Assembly (NCBI RefSeq): GCF_001908095.1
Contig: NZ_MKGR01000008.1
Coordinates: forward strand, 1 to 64,000
DNA length: 64,000 nt
Source: Xenorhabdus thuongxuanensis
GTDB lineage: Bacteria; Pseudomonadota; Gammaproteobacteria; Enterobacterales; Enterobacteriaceae
Reading direction: 5' to 3'
Made by a program: the position numbers and the translations under genes. Below the pieces are notes generated by a model, which was not told where the DNA came from, did not search any database, and saw only the letters and a program-made list of their open reading frames with translations. Below, one piece after another: positions 41,958 to 52,306 of this stretch (the stretch's first letter is position 1; every line of letters begins with the position of its first letter).

Positions 41958-42101
41958 TGTAGGATAGTTGTCATTATTGGTCAGTAGAGTTTATTCCGCT
42001 GACCATAGCTAGTTTATCCTTTAAATACCAATGGAGCTTTTTCTTGCAGATAACTTTTATCTATTGTGACTTTGTGCCATTTTTTTATCAAAAATAAGGA
42101 A

Positions 42102-42890
42102 TTATTTACTCTCAAGCAGTATCTCACCGTGTGAAAAGAGCTTTGCTTTACCTGTCAGATATATACGATCTCCATCTATTCGACATAACAACTCACCGCC
42201 TCGTTCTGATAATTGACGGGCATGAAGCTCTGTTTTATTGAGCTTTTTTCCCCAGAAAGGAGCAAGGACACAATGGCTAGAACCTGTAACAGGATCTTCA
42301 TTGACACCTCTAGCTGGCGCAAAATAGCGAGAAACGAAATCTGCGGATGAGTCACCGAGAGCGGTAATGGTAAGCCCTGGTAAGGGCAAGGCAGCAATCT
42401 TATTAAAATCAGGTTGGGTATTGATAATTTGGTCTACGGAATCCAAAACACAAATATAACGATCATGTGAAGCTAATACTGTGGAAACTTTTTGTTTCAG
42501 GGCATCTTGTATAACAGGGATGAGAGCATTTTCTTCATGGCAATCTGCGATAGGGAAATCCAAGGTAAAAACACCATCTTGATGAGAAACTCGGAGTTCA
42601 CCGGAGCGGCTTTTGAATGTGAGTAACTTCTCTTGGATGTTGCGATAGGTTATGAGGACAAACGCGGTCGCCAGCGTTGCATGTCCACATAAATCTACTT
42701 CGACTTTAGGTGTAAACCAGCGTAGGTGGTTTTCTACCAGAAAAGCGGTTTCTGGCAGGCCAATTTCAGCAGCGATAGAAATCAGCGTTTCATCTGTTGG
42801 CCATTTATCCAGCAAGACAACCGCAGCCGGATTACCAGAAAACGATTTTTCCGTAAAGGCATCGACGTGATAAATAGGGTATGGATGCAT
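42102..42890 (-). CDS. PhzF-family isomerase/epimerase-like protein
   Basis: The 262-residue protein has the PhzF double-barrel pattern: Y-H-V-D-A-F-T-E-K-S-F-S-G-N-P-A, the catalytic Glu in G-L-P-E-T-A-F, D-L-C-G-H-A-T-L-A and E-D-P-V-T-G-S. Relatives include PhzF of phenazine synthesis and YddE. No other phenazine gene is nearby, so it is most likely a stand-alone YddE-type protein. I chose the ATG at 42890. Confidence 0.8.
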   Translation of the reverse strand: MHPYPIYHVDAFTEKSFSGNPAAVVLLDKWPTDETLISIAAEIGLPETAFLVENHLRWFTPKVEVDLCGHATLATAFVLITYRNIQEKLLTFKSRSGELRVSHQDGVFTLDFPIADCHEENALIPVIQDALKQKVSTVLASHDRYICVLDSVDQIINTQPDFNKIAALPLPGLTITALGDSSADFVSRYFAPARGVNEDPVTGSSHCVLAPFWGKKLNKTELHARQLSERGGELLCRIDGDRIYLTGKAKLFSHGEILLESK

Positions 42891-43064
42891 CAGAATCTCA
42901 CTCAATTTTTATAATGAAAAGTAAATCACAGAATGTTGAAACTATATTGATTTGTAAAGAGTTATTTTATTTGTTTGCAAAATACACAGAAATTGTAGTG
43001 TTGACCTTAGGTGATAATGGTTATTAAATAATAATTCATTATTATAGTTTCAATAAGGAAGTAT

Positions 43065-43448
43065 ATGAAAATCAAAGGAGCCTCTTGCTTGTTTTTTATT
43101 TTGCCAATGTGGTTTTTTCAAGCTCAGGCTTTGGATTTAAGCTACCGAAGCGCTATAACCGTAGATAACAGGCCTTCAGGAGAATATCTGAAAAAGAGAT
43201 TCAGCCTGGACAGTTCGGATAACGAAAATTGGAACATGGATAAACCAACTAAAGCTAATACCTTAGCTGAGAAGGGGGAGAAGGAACTGAAAGAATATAA
43301 TGGCAAATTTGAGAAAAAGAGCCTAGGGCTTCCTCCTGATTGGTATGCGCAGAGCTTTAATGCTTATCCCGATATTCAACAGCATTACCTTCGCCAAGAG
43401 AGGCAACTCTTCTGGATAAAAGCTGAACGTCTTCAGGGTGCAAACTAA
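43065..43448 (+). CDS. tandem exported paralogue 1 (127 aa)
   Basis: The first 23 residues are a signal peptide (MKIKG, hydrophobic core, cleavage near A-Q-A-L-D). The mature start L-D-L-S-Y, the P-S-x-E-Y-L-K-K-R segment and A-L/T-L-A-E-K are shared with the two following genes; the C-terminal half differs. AAGGAAG precedes the ATG. The family is not recognised. No cysteine bridges or lipobox are seen, so it is periplasmic or secreted. Confidence 0.7.
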   Translation: MKIKGASCLFFILPMWFFQAQALDLSYRSAITVDNRPSGEYLKKRFSLDSSDNENWNMDKPTKANTLAEKGEKELKEYNGKFEKKSLGLPPDWYAQSFNAYPDIQQHYLRQERQLFWIKAERLQGAN

Positions 43449-43480
43449 ATGTCATTGTTATAATCCCATTAAGGAAAGAT

Positions 43481-43816
43481 ATGAAAATCAAAGGATCCCA
43501 TTATCTGTTTTTTATTTTGTCAGTGTGGTTTTCTCAAGCTCAGGCTTTGGATTTAAGCTATCAGGGCGATATACCCGCAGATAACAAACCCTCAGAAGAG
43601 TACCTGAAAAAAAGGGACAAATTGCACGATGAAAATTGGGATAGGGAGAAATTGGTTAAAGATAATGCCTTAGCCGAAAAACAAGAAAATGAACACAAAG
43701 AGTATAATAATCGATCTTCTGACTGGTATAGGTCGAACAGCTTTAGCTTTAAGAATTACCCTCCCAATCCGCAAGATTTAAAGCAAGATATAGCACGCTT
43801 TATGAAACAAAACTGA
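43481..43816 (+). CDS. tandem exported paralogue 2 (111 aa)
   Basis: The signal peptide is nearly identical to that of gene 3 (MKIKGSHYLFFILSVWFSQA). Mature L-D-L-S-Y, P-A-D-N-K-P-S-E-E-Y-L and D-N-A-L-A-E-K follow, then a divergent, charged tail (SSDWYRSNSFSFKNYPP). It is 32 bp after gene 1 and repeats its ribosome-site context (TAAGGAAAGATATG). Function is unknown. Confidence 0.7.
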   Translation: MKIKGSHYLFFILSVWFSQAQALDLSYQGDIPADNKPSEEYLKKRDKLHDENWDREKLVKDNALAEKQENEHKEYNNRSSDWYRSNSFSFKNYPPNPQDLKQDIARFMKQN

Positions 43817-44000
43817 CGTATTCATAGGAGCAAACTAAACGTCATTGCTATAGGACAACAAATCAAAAGAGGCTTGAAGTTTTTATTAATTGAGCTAGCC
43901 GTCGTTAGCGAAGACTTAAACTTTCTCTGAAGCCGTGATGCACAATATGATAACGATTATTAATAATAATTTATTTATTATAGTTCTAATAAGGAAGGAT

Positions 44001-44462
44001 ATGAAAATCAAAGGATCCCATTACCTGTTTTTTATTTTGTCAGTGTGGTTTTCTCAAGCTCTGGCATTGGATTTAAGCTACAAAAGCGATATACCCGCGG
44101 ATAACAAACCTTCAGAAGAATACCTGGAAAAGAGGGACTCCCTAGGACATGGAAGTTGGAACACAGAAAAACTGGCTAAAGATAATGCGTTAGCTGAGAA
44201 GAGAGAGAATGAACAGAAAGAATATAATGATAAATTTAATAAGCATCACAATGGGCTTGATAAAGAGAGCTGGAAGCTTTCTTATGATTGGAATGAGCAA
44301 CAGCTTAAGTTTTTCCATAAGCCACAAGACGACATTATGCACCATTTCAAAGAGCAGGATAAACGCCGTTGCTATAGGGAAACAAGGCAGAAATTAGAAA
44401 AAGAACAGGGGAATGGTTATTCCTATTCTGATATTGAAGATGCTTGTCATACTTACTATTAA
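44001..44462 (+). CDS. tandem exported paralogue 3 (153 aa)
   Basis: I start it at the MKIKG methionine (44001), after AAGGAAGGAT, as in the other two copies; a longer frame upstream is not used. The first 80 residues match paralogue 2 closely. The C-terminus is longer, more basic and has two Cys (RRCYRETRQ, then E-D-A-C-H-T-Y-Y), unlike its siblings. Conserved head and variable tail suggest diversifying selection on a secreted small protein. Confidence 0.7.
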   Translation: MKIKGSHYLFFILSVWFSQALALDLSYKSDIPADNKPSEEYLEKRDSLGHGSWNTEKLAKDNALAEKRENEQKEYNDKFNKHHNGLDKESWKLSYDWNEQQLKFFHKPQDDIMHHFKEQDKRRCYRETRQKLEKEQGNGYSYSDIEDACHTYY

Positions 44463-44638
44463 TTGAGTTAACTGGCAGTTAACACAGGTTTAAACCAGTC
44501 TCATAAATGTAACAAAAGTGATGGAATAGTGTGTTAAGGATGCTGAAAATAGCGAAAGGATTCGCAAATTTAGCAGCAACTGATAGGGGGTATTCGATCT
44601 TGCCAAATATGATTTAAGAGCATGCGATACATTCCTGT

Positions 44639-45271
44639 TTAAAACTGGCTAATACATAAGTTAATGGCTAATGCTATAAATATCAAACTAGTAATTCTAT
44701 TAAGAATAGTTTGTATTGATGGTTTGTTGGATATCGTTTTATTTAAAAATCCGGACAAATAGGATATTAGAGTAAATACAATAAAAGCAATTACGACAAA
44801 TATTAAACCTAGATATAATAGTTGAAGAGATACTGGAGTGGCGATTGTATTTTTAGTAGTAAATTGAGGTAGAAAAGCTAAAAAGAAAACAATCACTTTT
44901 GGATTTGATAAATTCATAATCAAACCCTTTTTAATGAATTTTTTTGTATTATTAAAATTTTTGGTGTTGCTTTTGAAATGAATAGGTTTTGCTTTAAAGG
45001 CTCCCCAGGCTAGATAGCTTAAATAAAACACGCCAAATAATCTGATAATTTCAAAGACTACTGTATTAGCTTGTATTATTGCTGCAATGCCGAATGAAAC
45101 TAAAGAGGTATGTATTATTAATCCAATGCATAGGCCAATGGTGATTAATATTCCTGATTTGTATCCATTTATTGCAGACTGACTTAAAACTAAAAGGTTA
45201 TCAGGGCCAGGCAAGAAACATAGAAAGGTTGAAATACTGATAAATGTAATAAGTGTTTCTATAGAAAGCAT
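44639..45271 (-). CDS. LysE/RhtB-family amino-acid exporter
   Basis: About 210 residues with six membrane segments. The family signature F-L-P-G-P-D-N-L-L-V-L is at the start, with G-I-L-I-T-I-G-L-C-I-G after it and N-L-S-N-P-K-V-I-V-F-F-L-A-F-L-P-Q-F in the middle. These proteins export amino acids or related solutes. I chose the ATG at 45271. It is 100 bp from, and codirectional with, a LysR regulator that may control it. Confidence 0.8.
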   Translation of the reverse strand: MLSIETLITFISISTFLCFLPGPDNLLVLSQSAINGYKSGILITIGLCIGLIIHTSLVSFGIAAIIQANTVVFEIIRLFGVFYLSYLAWGAFKAKPIHFKSNTKNFNNTKKFIKKGLIMNLSNPKVIVFFLAFLPQFTTKNTIATPVSLQLLYLGLIFVVIAFIVFTLISYLSGFLNKTISNKPSIQTILNRITSLIFIALAINLCISQF

Positions 45272-45373
45272 ATTTATTACCATTATAAAATTAAAAATAA
45301 CTGATGTTACCATCTATATGAAAAAGTACTGACTATATTAATGTAACCAGGTCATATATAAAAGATGAAAAAT

Positions 45374-46309
45374 CTACTTATAGGTATGAATTAATTTCAT
45401 ACCATGTTCGATAGTTCTTTCAAGATGAGCTTTGATCAGAGGAAAACAGATATCCCTAAACCATCTATGTTCTGGATCTTGGTGATGTTTCGCATGCCAT
45501 AGCAAATAGTATTGTTGTGATTTAATATCAATAGGTAAGCGTCTTATCTGTAAATCATAGTTTTGAGCAAAATCAGCAGCAATATGCAGTGGTATGGTTA
45601 GCATGGTGTCTGTTTTTAACAATAACTCAATGGCAGCCTGGAAAAAGGGAACTGTAGTGTAAATGTGACGATTTAGGTTCATCATTGCTAACGAATGATC
45701 TACTGAACTGTCTTTATCTCCACCACCACTAATCAGAATATGTCGGCCTTTTATATAGTTGTTAATGGTCATATCACTATTAGCTTTAGGGTGTGTATTT
45801 CTAAATACAACGGCAAGTTGGTCTTCAGCCATCATTTTACCGTATAAGTTATCAGGTATCGAATCGGCAATGGTTGCAACTAAATCAATATTTTGCTCAG
45901 CAAACTTATGCAAATTGTCTTTATGCCACAATTTATATTCAATGCTTACGTTAAGAGCATCAACTTCAATGTTAGAAACTATCGTTGGCAAGATGGCCTG
46001 GGCAACATAATCACTGGATGCTAAGGTGAATTTTCTCTTACAAAGGTTTGGTGCCATTATCTCTGGTGCATAGAGGTTATCTAATTGCTGCATCAATGAC
46101 GGAAGCTTTTCTTTCAGTTTTGCGCCTTTTGGGGTGAGAATAAATTGATTTGCCTCCCTCACAATAATTTTGTCATGAAAATCTTCACGCAGATGGTGTA
46201 ATATTTTGCTCATTGCTGATTGTGTAACACCTAATTGCTTTGAAGACTCAGTTAGGTTAAGTGTTTGCAGTATTGATACTAAAGCTGGTAATAACTTGTA
46301 ATTATTCAA
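45374..46309 (-). CDS. LysR-family transcriptional regulator
   Basis: The 311-residue protein has the N-terminal winged helix (LNLTESSKQLGVTQSAMSKI, LHHLREDF, F-I-L-T-P-K-G) and a C-terminal substrate-binding domain, most like the LeuO/NodD-style branch. It is codirectional with the LysE-type exporter; regulation of that gene is possible but not shown. Confidence 0.8.
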   Translation of the reverse strand: MNNYKLLPALVSILQTLNLTESSKQLGVTQSAMSKILHHLREDFHDKIIVREANQFILTPKGAKLKEKLPSLMQQLDNLYAPEIMAPNLCKRKFTLASSDYVAQAILPTIVSNIEVDALNVSIEYKLWHKDNLHKFAEQNIDLVATIADSIPDNLYGKMMAEDQLAVVFRNTHPKANSDMTINNYIKGRHILISGGGDKDSSVDHSLAMMNLNRHIYTTVPFFQAAIELLLKTDTMLTIPLHIAADFAQNYDLQIRRLPIDIKSQQYYLLWHAKHHQDPEHRWFRDICFPLIKAHLERTIEHGMKLIHTYK

Positions 46310-46448
46310 AATGTGATTTCCATGGGATAAAATATTTAATGATTATAATAATTTTTTTCGACCAATGTGAATCCTGGACAAAATGCCACTAAATATCTCT
46401 TATTCGGGTATGGAATGTTAGTGGCAATTTAACCAAAGTTTAAGTTAC

Positions 46449-47984
46449 TTAAGATTTTACTTCTGTCTCATGCAGCCTGCTCATCAAACGGCGGATAGGG
46501 ATGATTAAAACAAGCAAAATGGCAGAGCAGATGACCAACGATAGTGATACGTTGGAAAATAGTTGAGGCAGGCTATCCAATTTATCTGCACGTACATTAC
46601 CACCAATCAGGCCAGCAGCTAGATTACCTAATGCACTGGCACAGAACCATAATCCCATGACTTGTCCACGCATGCGTGAAGGCGCTAATACCGTCATCGT
46701 TGCCAATCCGATTGGGCTCAGGCACAGTTCACCAAGGGTTAGGAAGAGAACACTGAAAATAATCCATAGTGGTGAAACTGTGCTACCGGTTTCCAATACA
46801 TTTTGAGCAGCGAACATCATGATTGTAAAACCACCAGCAGCAAACAGCATACCAACCACAAATTTACCAATGCTGCTTGGGTTCATATTGCGTTTTGCTA
46901 ACGCAGGCCACAACCAGCTAAAGAGTGGAGCCAGCAGGATGATATACAGTGGATTGATTGACTGGAACCAGACAGCCGGAATTTCATAACCCAATACTAC
47001 TCGGTCAGTATAATCATTGGCAAATAAGTTAAAGGATGTCGGTTTTTGTTCAAATGCTGACCAGAACAGAGCGGCTGAAACCAGCAAGATGAAACAGATC
47101 AATAAGCGAACTTTTTCATTGCTGTCTAATCCAGCGAACAGGAATAAATAGGCAAAATAGAGAATCACACTTAAAGAGATGATATAAACTAGCAGATTAG
47201 CAACCTTAACTGGATTAAATGGAATTACTCCCATCGCCACAAATGCAACAATTACACAGACAGCTATTAAGATTGCACTGAGCCATTTACCAACATTCTT
47301 GCGTTTTATCATTGGCCGATCCCAACAGGAATCCAGTCCTGCTTCTTTATCATAACTACGCATTAATGGAACAGTATAAAAACGGAAAATCAGTAAGGCG
47401 AGTAGCATACCCAATCCACCAACGCCAAATCCCCAATGCCAGCCATAATCTTTCACTAACCAGCCAGTAATTAACGCGGCGATTAAAGATCCTAAATTGA
47501 TGCCCATATAAAATAGAGAGAAGCCACCATCACGGCGAGGATCGTCTTTTTTATACAGTGTTCCTACCATTACGGTGACACAGGTTTTGAATAGGCCAGT
47601 ACCGAGTGTGATGAGTAATAGTCCAATAAAGAACAGATTATTGCTCCAAATTGCGGAAAGAGCGATTGAGAGATGACCCAAGGCAATAATAATCGAACCA
47701 TACCAAACGGCAAGGCGTTGTCCTAACCAATTGTCGGCCAGCCAGCCACCAGGTAAGGACGTCAGGTAAATACTGCCAGCAAAAATCCCGACAATTGCCG
47801 ATGCTTGTTCACGCGGTATTCCCATACCACCTTCAAAGATTGCGGCAGACATAAATAAAATAAGGAGGGGACGAATACCATAGAACGAAAATCGTTCCCA
47901 CATTTCTGTCATAAAAAGGGCGCTAAGTGGATAAGGATGCCCAAAGAAAGTTCTGCTATTTCTGTTATTGGTTGAAGATTGCAT
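46449..47984 (-). CDS. proton-dependent di/tripeptide transporter (POT family)
   Basis: The 511-residue protein has about 14 membrane segments and POT signatures: E-M-W-E-R-F-S-F-Y-G, G-G-W-L-A-D-N-W-L-G-Q-R, F-S-L-F-Y-M-G-I-N-L-G-S, W-S-A-F-E-Q-K-P. It imports small peptides with protons, like DtpA/DtpB. Which dtp paralogue it is cannot be decided here. The region 47985-48456 that follows upstream holds its promoter and no gene. Confidence 0.88.
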   Translation of the reverse strand: MQSSTNNRNSRTFFGHPYPLSALFMTEMWERFSFYGIRPLLILFMSAAIFEGGMGIPREQASAIVGIFAGSIYLTSLPGGWLADNWLGQRLAVWYGSIIIALGHLSIALSAIWSNNLFFIGLLLITLGTGLFKTCVTVMVGTLYKKDDPRRDGGFSLFYMGINLGSLIAALITGWLVKDYGWHWGFGVGGLGMLLALLIFRFYTVPLMRSYDKEAGLDSCWDRPMIKRKNVGKWLSAILIAVCVIVAFVAMGVIPFNPVKVANLLVYIISLSVILYFAYLFLFAGLDSNEKVRLLICFILLVSAALFWSAFEQKPTSFNLFANDYTDRVVLGYEIPAVWFQSINPLYIILLAPLFSWLWPALAKRNMNPSSIGKFVVGMLFAAGGFTIMMFAAQNVLETGSTVSPLWIIFSVLFLTLGELCLSPIGLATMTVLAPSRMRGQVMGLWFCASALGNLAAGLIGGNVRADKLDSLPQLFSNVSLSLVICSAILLVLIIPIRRLMSRLHETEVKS

Positions 47985-48456
47985 TTAATAATTCTTCCTA
48001 AAAATCCATCTGCATGATGGGATGTTTTACAAGTTAGAATGAAAAGGTCGCTTTATAAGCACATTATTAACGTGTTCTTATAAAGTTGATGACTTAATTG
48101 TTGGTGTATTTTTAACATGTTCTTTGTGTTTTTCATCTGCACAAAGCACATTTTCTATCTTATATTCTACTTTTTAGAATGAAAATCGATAGAAATCTCA
48201 ATTTTATAATTTGATAGTTGCTATATGAGGGGAAAGCTTGACTTGAAATATTTTCTATTATCTATAATGTTTTTTATGAAACCTGTAATAAAAAATAATT
48301 ATTTTTTATTAATTTTAAATAACGTAAAGGCAATCGATTTATTTTTATATGCCCCAGAAATATTGTAGAAACGCAAATAAATCCAGAAGGAGATGTACTG
48401 AGTTATTGAAGGAAGATATTGGCTGTTACTTAAAAAATAACAGCCAGATATGTTTA

Positions 48457-49398
48457 TCAGTGGATATTATTGTTGTCACCATACAAAGATGGCATACCTT
48501 TAGGACGAGTTTTGAAACGGCGATGCAACCACATATATTGATCAGGTGCCTGCATAATTTCCTTTTCGATCACTTTATTCATGAAGGTTGCTGCTTCTAT
48601 TTCATCTTGTAGAGGAAAATTTTCTACAGCGGGTTGAATAATTAATTCATAACCCTCTCCATTGGGTAACCTTCTAGGAGTAAAAGGAATCAGTGCAGGT
48701 TTGGCCAAACGGACGAGAATTGAGGTTCCAGTTGTGGTTGCGGCATGTTCAACAGCGAATAATGGGGCAAATACACTGTTACGTGGGCCATAATCGTGGT
48801 CAGGGGCATACCAAACAATTTCACCATTTTTTAAGCATCGGATCATGCCCTTAACATCTTTCCTATCCAGCATATATTTATTGGAACGGAGACGCCCCCA
48901 AGTTTGTAGCCAATCCATGACAGGATTGTCATTTGGACGATAAACACCAATACCTGGGTTCAGCATACCAAAAATACGTGCTCCCAATTCCAGTGTTAAG
49001 AAATGGATACCAATGACGATAATTCCTTGGTCTGTGGATTGTACTTGTTGAATATGTTCCCTTCCAGTGACTTTGAACCAACGCTTTATTCGCCAGTCAG
49101 GCCAAAACCAGGCCATTCCTGTTTCAAACAGGCCCATGCCAACAGATTCGAAATTTCTGACTAGCCATTCATGTCTTTTCTCTGCTGGCATATCAGGAAA
49201 ACACAGTGCCAGATTGCGCTCTGCAACTTTGGCTCGTTTTTTCAAGAAACGTAGCGATAGTCGACCAAGTCGGGTTCCCATCCAATAAATCGTTGGATAA
49301 GGTAGCAAAACCAGTAAATAAAGTATGCCAATACCCAGCCAAGTCAGCCAGTAGCGGGGATGTAAAAGTGAACGACAAAAAGGAGGTGCTTGTATCAT
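48457..49398 (-). CDS. lpxL: Kdo2-lipid IVA lauroyltransferase
   Basis: The 313-residue inner-membrane acyltransferase adds the secondary lauroyl chain to lipid A. It is colinear with LpxL/Htr[15 protein letters not shown], one N-terminal membrane segment, the catalytic H-F-L-T-L-E (HX4E), [20 protein letters not shown] and [13 protein letters not shown]. It is divergent from trhO as in E. coli. Confidence 0.92.
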   Translation of the reverse strand: MIQAPPFCRSLLHPRYWLTWLGIGILYLLVLLPYPTIYWMGTRLGRLSLRFLKKRAKVAERNLALCFPDMPAEKRHEWLVRNFESVGMGLFETGMAWFWPDWRIKRWFKVTGREHIQQVQSTDQGIIVIGIHFLTLELGARIFGMLNPGIGVYRPNDNPVMDWLQTWGRLRSNKYMLDRKDVKGMIRCLKNGEIVWYAPDHDYGPRNSVFAPLFAVEHAATTTGTSILVRLAKPALIPFTPRRLPNGEGYELIIQPAVENFPLQDEIEAATFMNKVIEKEIMQAPDQYMWLHRRFKTRPKGMPSLYGDNNNIH

Positions 49399-49756
49399 GT
49401 GTTTTCTGTATGTTATTTGTTATTTTGAATCGGTTTCAATCTGTCTGAATCATAGATGCCTAAGATAGGCCCTAAAAATCGTATTAGTGTATTGTGACAC
49501 TTTTTAGTGGAATATCGAAATTTTGAGGCACTAAATATTTAGTCTGGTGATAATTTGTTCGAAAAATTCACTGTTTGGCAAGGTTTTGCTACCTCTGACC
49601 ACATCATAGTTACCATCTCATAGTATTGGCTATTGGCGCGATGGGAAAACATAAATCACTACCCGCTAACAGGCATTTTCGTTATGATATCCAGCTCTAT
49701 CAATGGGACGACCATTGAATTTTTTATTTTTTAATCGAAGTTCAGGAAAGTACACC

Positions 49757-50815
49757 ATGCCAGTGTTACATAACCGTATTTCTAATAAAGAGCTGAAAGA
49801 GCGCATGTTGGCTGAAATTGAGCCGCGCACTACTATCTCTTTTTATAAATATTTTACTATTTCTGCACCACAGACTTTTCGTGATAGCTTGTATCAAAAG
49901 TTTACCGAGTTGTCTGTTTTTGGGCGGGTTTATATCGCCAAAGAAGGTATAAATGCACAAATTAGCGTGCCTTCCAAAAATGTCGATGCGTTGAAGGCAT
50001 TATTGGATGAGACCGATCCGGCATTATATAATTTACGCCTTAACATTGCGCTGGAAGATGACGGTAAATCATTCTGGGTATTGCGTATGAAAGTGCGTGA
50101 GCGCATTGTTGCAGATGGCATTGAAGATGAAACTTTTGATTCATCTAAAACGGGCGAATACCTGAAAGCAGAACAGGTTAACCAAATGTTGGATGATCCT
50201 GATACCGTCTTTGTCGATATGCGTAACCACTATGAATATGAAGTTGGGCATTTCGAAAACGCGATTGAAGTTCCATCAGATACGTTTCGTGAACAGTTGC
50301 CAATGGCTGTAGAAATGCTGAAGGATAATAAAGATAAAAATATTGTTATGTACTGTACTGGTGGAATTCGTTGCGAAAAAGCAAGTGCTTATATGTTGCA
50401 TAACGGCTTTCGCAAAGTTTACCACGTAGAAGGTGGTATTATTGAGTATGCCCGTAAGGCGAAAGAGCAAGAATTACCAGTTCGGTTTGTTGGCAAAAAC
50501 TTTGTCTTTGATGAGCGTATGGGTGAGCGTATTACTGAAGATGTCATTGCTCACTGTCACCAATGCGGATTGACGTGTGATAGCCATACCAACTGCAAGA
50601 ACGATGGTTGCCATTTGTTATTTATCCAGTGCCCATCTTGTGCAGCGCGTTTCGAAGGTTGTTGTAGTGATGCTTGCCGTGAAGAGATGAAACTGCCAGA
50701 AGGAGAACAACGGGCCCGTCGTGCAGGAAGAGAAAATGGGGCTAAGATTTTTAATAAGTCCCGCTACCGATTAAATGATGGTTTGAATATTACATCATTG
50801 CAATCTATTAAATAG
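49757..50815 (+). CDS. trhO: tRNA uridine(34) hydroxylase TrhO (YceA)
   Basis: The 352-residue rhodanese-domain protein makes 5-hydroxyuridine at U34 of certain tRNAs using oxygen. It has [20 protein letters not shown] and the active-site C-T-G-G-I-R-C-E-K, then a Cys-rich C-terminal zinc-like region ([27 protein letters not shown]). I use the ATG at 49757, where homologues start. 49399-49756 holds the promoter region only. Confidence 0.93.
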   Translation: MPVLHNRISNKELKERMLAEIEPRTTISFYKYFTISAPQTFRDSLYQKFTELSVFGRVYIAKEGINAQISVPSKNVDALKALLDETDPALYNLRLNIALEDDGKSFWVLRMKVRERIVADGIEDETFDSSKTGEYLKAEQVNQMLDDPDTVFVDMRNHYEYEVGHFENAIEVPSDTFREQLPMAVEMLKDNKDKNIVMYCTGGIRCEKASAYMLHNGFRKVYHVEGGIIEYARKAKEQELPVRFVGKNFVFDERMGERITEDVIAHCHQCGLTCDSHTNCKNDGCHLLFIQCPSCAARFEGCCSDACREEMKLPEGEQRARRAGRENGAKIFNKSRYRLNDGLNITSLQSIK

Positions 50816-51007
50816 TTGTGCTTTAAGTAGTATTCATTCCCATCTTTCAAATCGCAGCTTTATTTTCTATGCTTCGTTATCCCATTCATATAATTTGTTA
50901 TGTGAATGGGATGGGAATTTACTTTATTGTCGCTGCTTGGTAACTTGAAAGCTATTAGTTATAAATAGTATCAGGTTATTTATACTAAAATAGATTATTC
51001 AAAAGAC

Positions 51008-51598
51008 TTAACAAAAATATTTAAATATATTGTAAATAAAAATTAACTCTATTTTGTTAGAAACACCTATTTTTTCTATAATATGTCTCTTATGAGAATA
51101 AACTGTACTATTGCTAATTTTTAATGTTCTGGCGATTTTATGGGTATCCATTTCTAACATCCAATAATAGATGATGCGATCTTCCTGATCAATAAAAATA
51201 GAACAATGTACACTAAAATTAGAAAAATAACGTTGAATATTATATGATGAAATTTCTTTTAGGCGTTCAAGTAATATTGTCAGATCTTTTTTTAATATAA
51301 AATCATTATTTTTCAATTGGATGGTGGTTTACTTGATGGGATATGCTTTGTCTATATAAATATAGATGTGAGAATCATAAAATGAAGAAACTAATAATTC
51401 CAGTTGTGCACAATATTCACTGTAATAACCATATTTGGTCAAATTAACCAAAATAACATCTGGAGAGAAGACAGATAAAATATTTATGGCATCGCGTATT
51501 GATACAGCCTCTAAAGAGAGGATATCCGTATTTTCTTTTAGGGATTCAATAATTCCCAAGCGTGTATAATGGCATTCATCAATGACTAATAGTTTTAT
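51008..51598 (-). pseudogene. LuxR/BglJ-like regulator with in-frame TAA and lost start
   Basis: Translation from the ATA at 51598 gives I-K-L-L-V-I-D-E-C-H-Y-T-R-L-G-I-I-E-S-L, a receiver-like N-terminus. After Y-P-I-K an in-frame TAA (51331-51329) occurs, then the same frame continues through R-I-I-Y-Y-W-M-L-E-M-D-T-H-K-I-A with a LuxR helix-turn-helix (TLKISNSTVYSHKRHIIEKI) to 51008. One stop and an ATA where ATG is expected explain the whole gene. The HTH part could still be made from the TTG at 51316. Confidence 0.7.
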
Positions 51599-51814
51599 TA
51601 TTTGAACATCCTTGTTCTACTATGGTTATATTTAAATAATCAGCCTAATAGCCAAGCATTAGGTGGATAAACACGGGGGTATATAATACAATATTATGAA
51701 AGATAATAAACTATATGGATAATTTTATTGGTTAATATGTGTTCGGTTGTTCATTTGGGACACTCAATATATTGAGTGTCCGAATGTGTTGGAAGTGTTA
51801 AATCTTATTTATTG

Positions 51815-52069
51815 TTAATGTTTAATATGATCAAATTGGTTGTATTCTGAGGATTCTATTTTCTCAATCCCAGCTTGTAAAATGAGGATAAGCTGTTTAG
51901 CTACACCTGTTGTTAACCATAACGTTTTGTCAACACTGACATTTTCTGTTGTTTGATCTTGGGTGGATGAGTAATGAAGGCGTATCATCATGGCGTCATA
52001 GGCATCGACAGTACTGATATCCCAGCCTACAACAGGGTGTGTTTGAATTATTTCGTTTTCTTTTCCCAT
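51815..52069 (-). CDS. bssS: BssS, biofilm and signalling regulator
   Basis: The 84-residue protein is colinear with BssS/YceP: N-E-I-I-Q-T-H-P-V-V-G-W-D-I-S-T-V-D, R-L-H-Y, L-W-L-T-T-G-V-A and A-G-I-E-K-I-E-S. BssS affects biofilm formation and indole/AI-2 signalling in E. coli; its molecular action is not known. It lies beside pyrC as in other enterobacteria. GGAGG precedes the ATG. Confidence 0.9.
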   Translation of the reverse strand: MGKENEIIQTHPVVGWDISTVDAYDAMMIRLHYSSTQDQTTENVSVDKTLWLTTGVAKQLILILQAGIEKIESSEYNQFDHIKH

Positions 52070-52261
52070 ATAACCTCCTAATCAGACTACAGAATCATTA
52101 TTGATATAATTGACTAAGAGCAAAAAGTCTCGTCTAAGACAAGCCTTTAGCAGTATAAACCTTTTTGGCAATCTAAGAAGTGAAAAAAGCAGGATTTTTT
52201 GTATCAGAACTGAAGGAAATCATTGTTGGCTATTTCTGCTTTTTATAATAACGCCGTAAGT

Positions 52262-52289
52262 GTGCGGAAATAAAGGATAATTTCCGCAC
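52262..52289. terminator. 10-bp hairpin downstream of pyrC
   Basis: GTGCGGAAAT (52262-52271) and ATTTCCGCAC (52280-52289) are exact complements with an 8-nt loop, 17 bp past the pyrC stop. No U run follows directly on the minus strand, so it may be a weak terminator. Confidence 0.45.
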
Positions 52290-52306
52290 GATGGGATATA
52301 ATAAAA

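Noticed and set aside
42102..42890. Phenazine biosynthesis gene phzF
   Set aside because: Only the family fold is shared; no other phz gene is nearby, so a YddE-type role is more likely.
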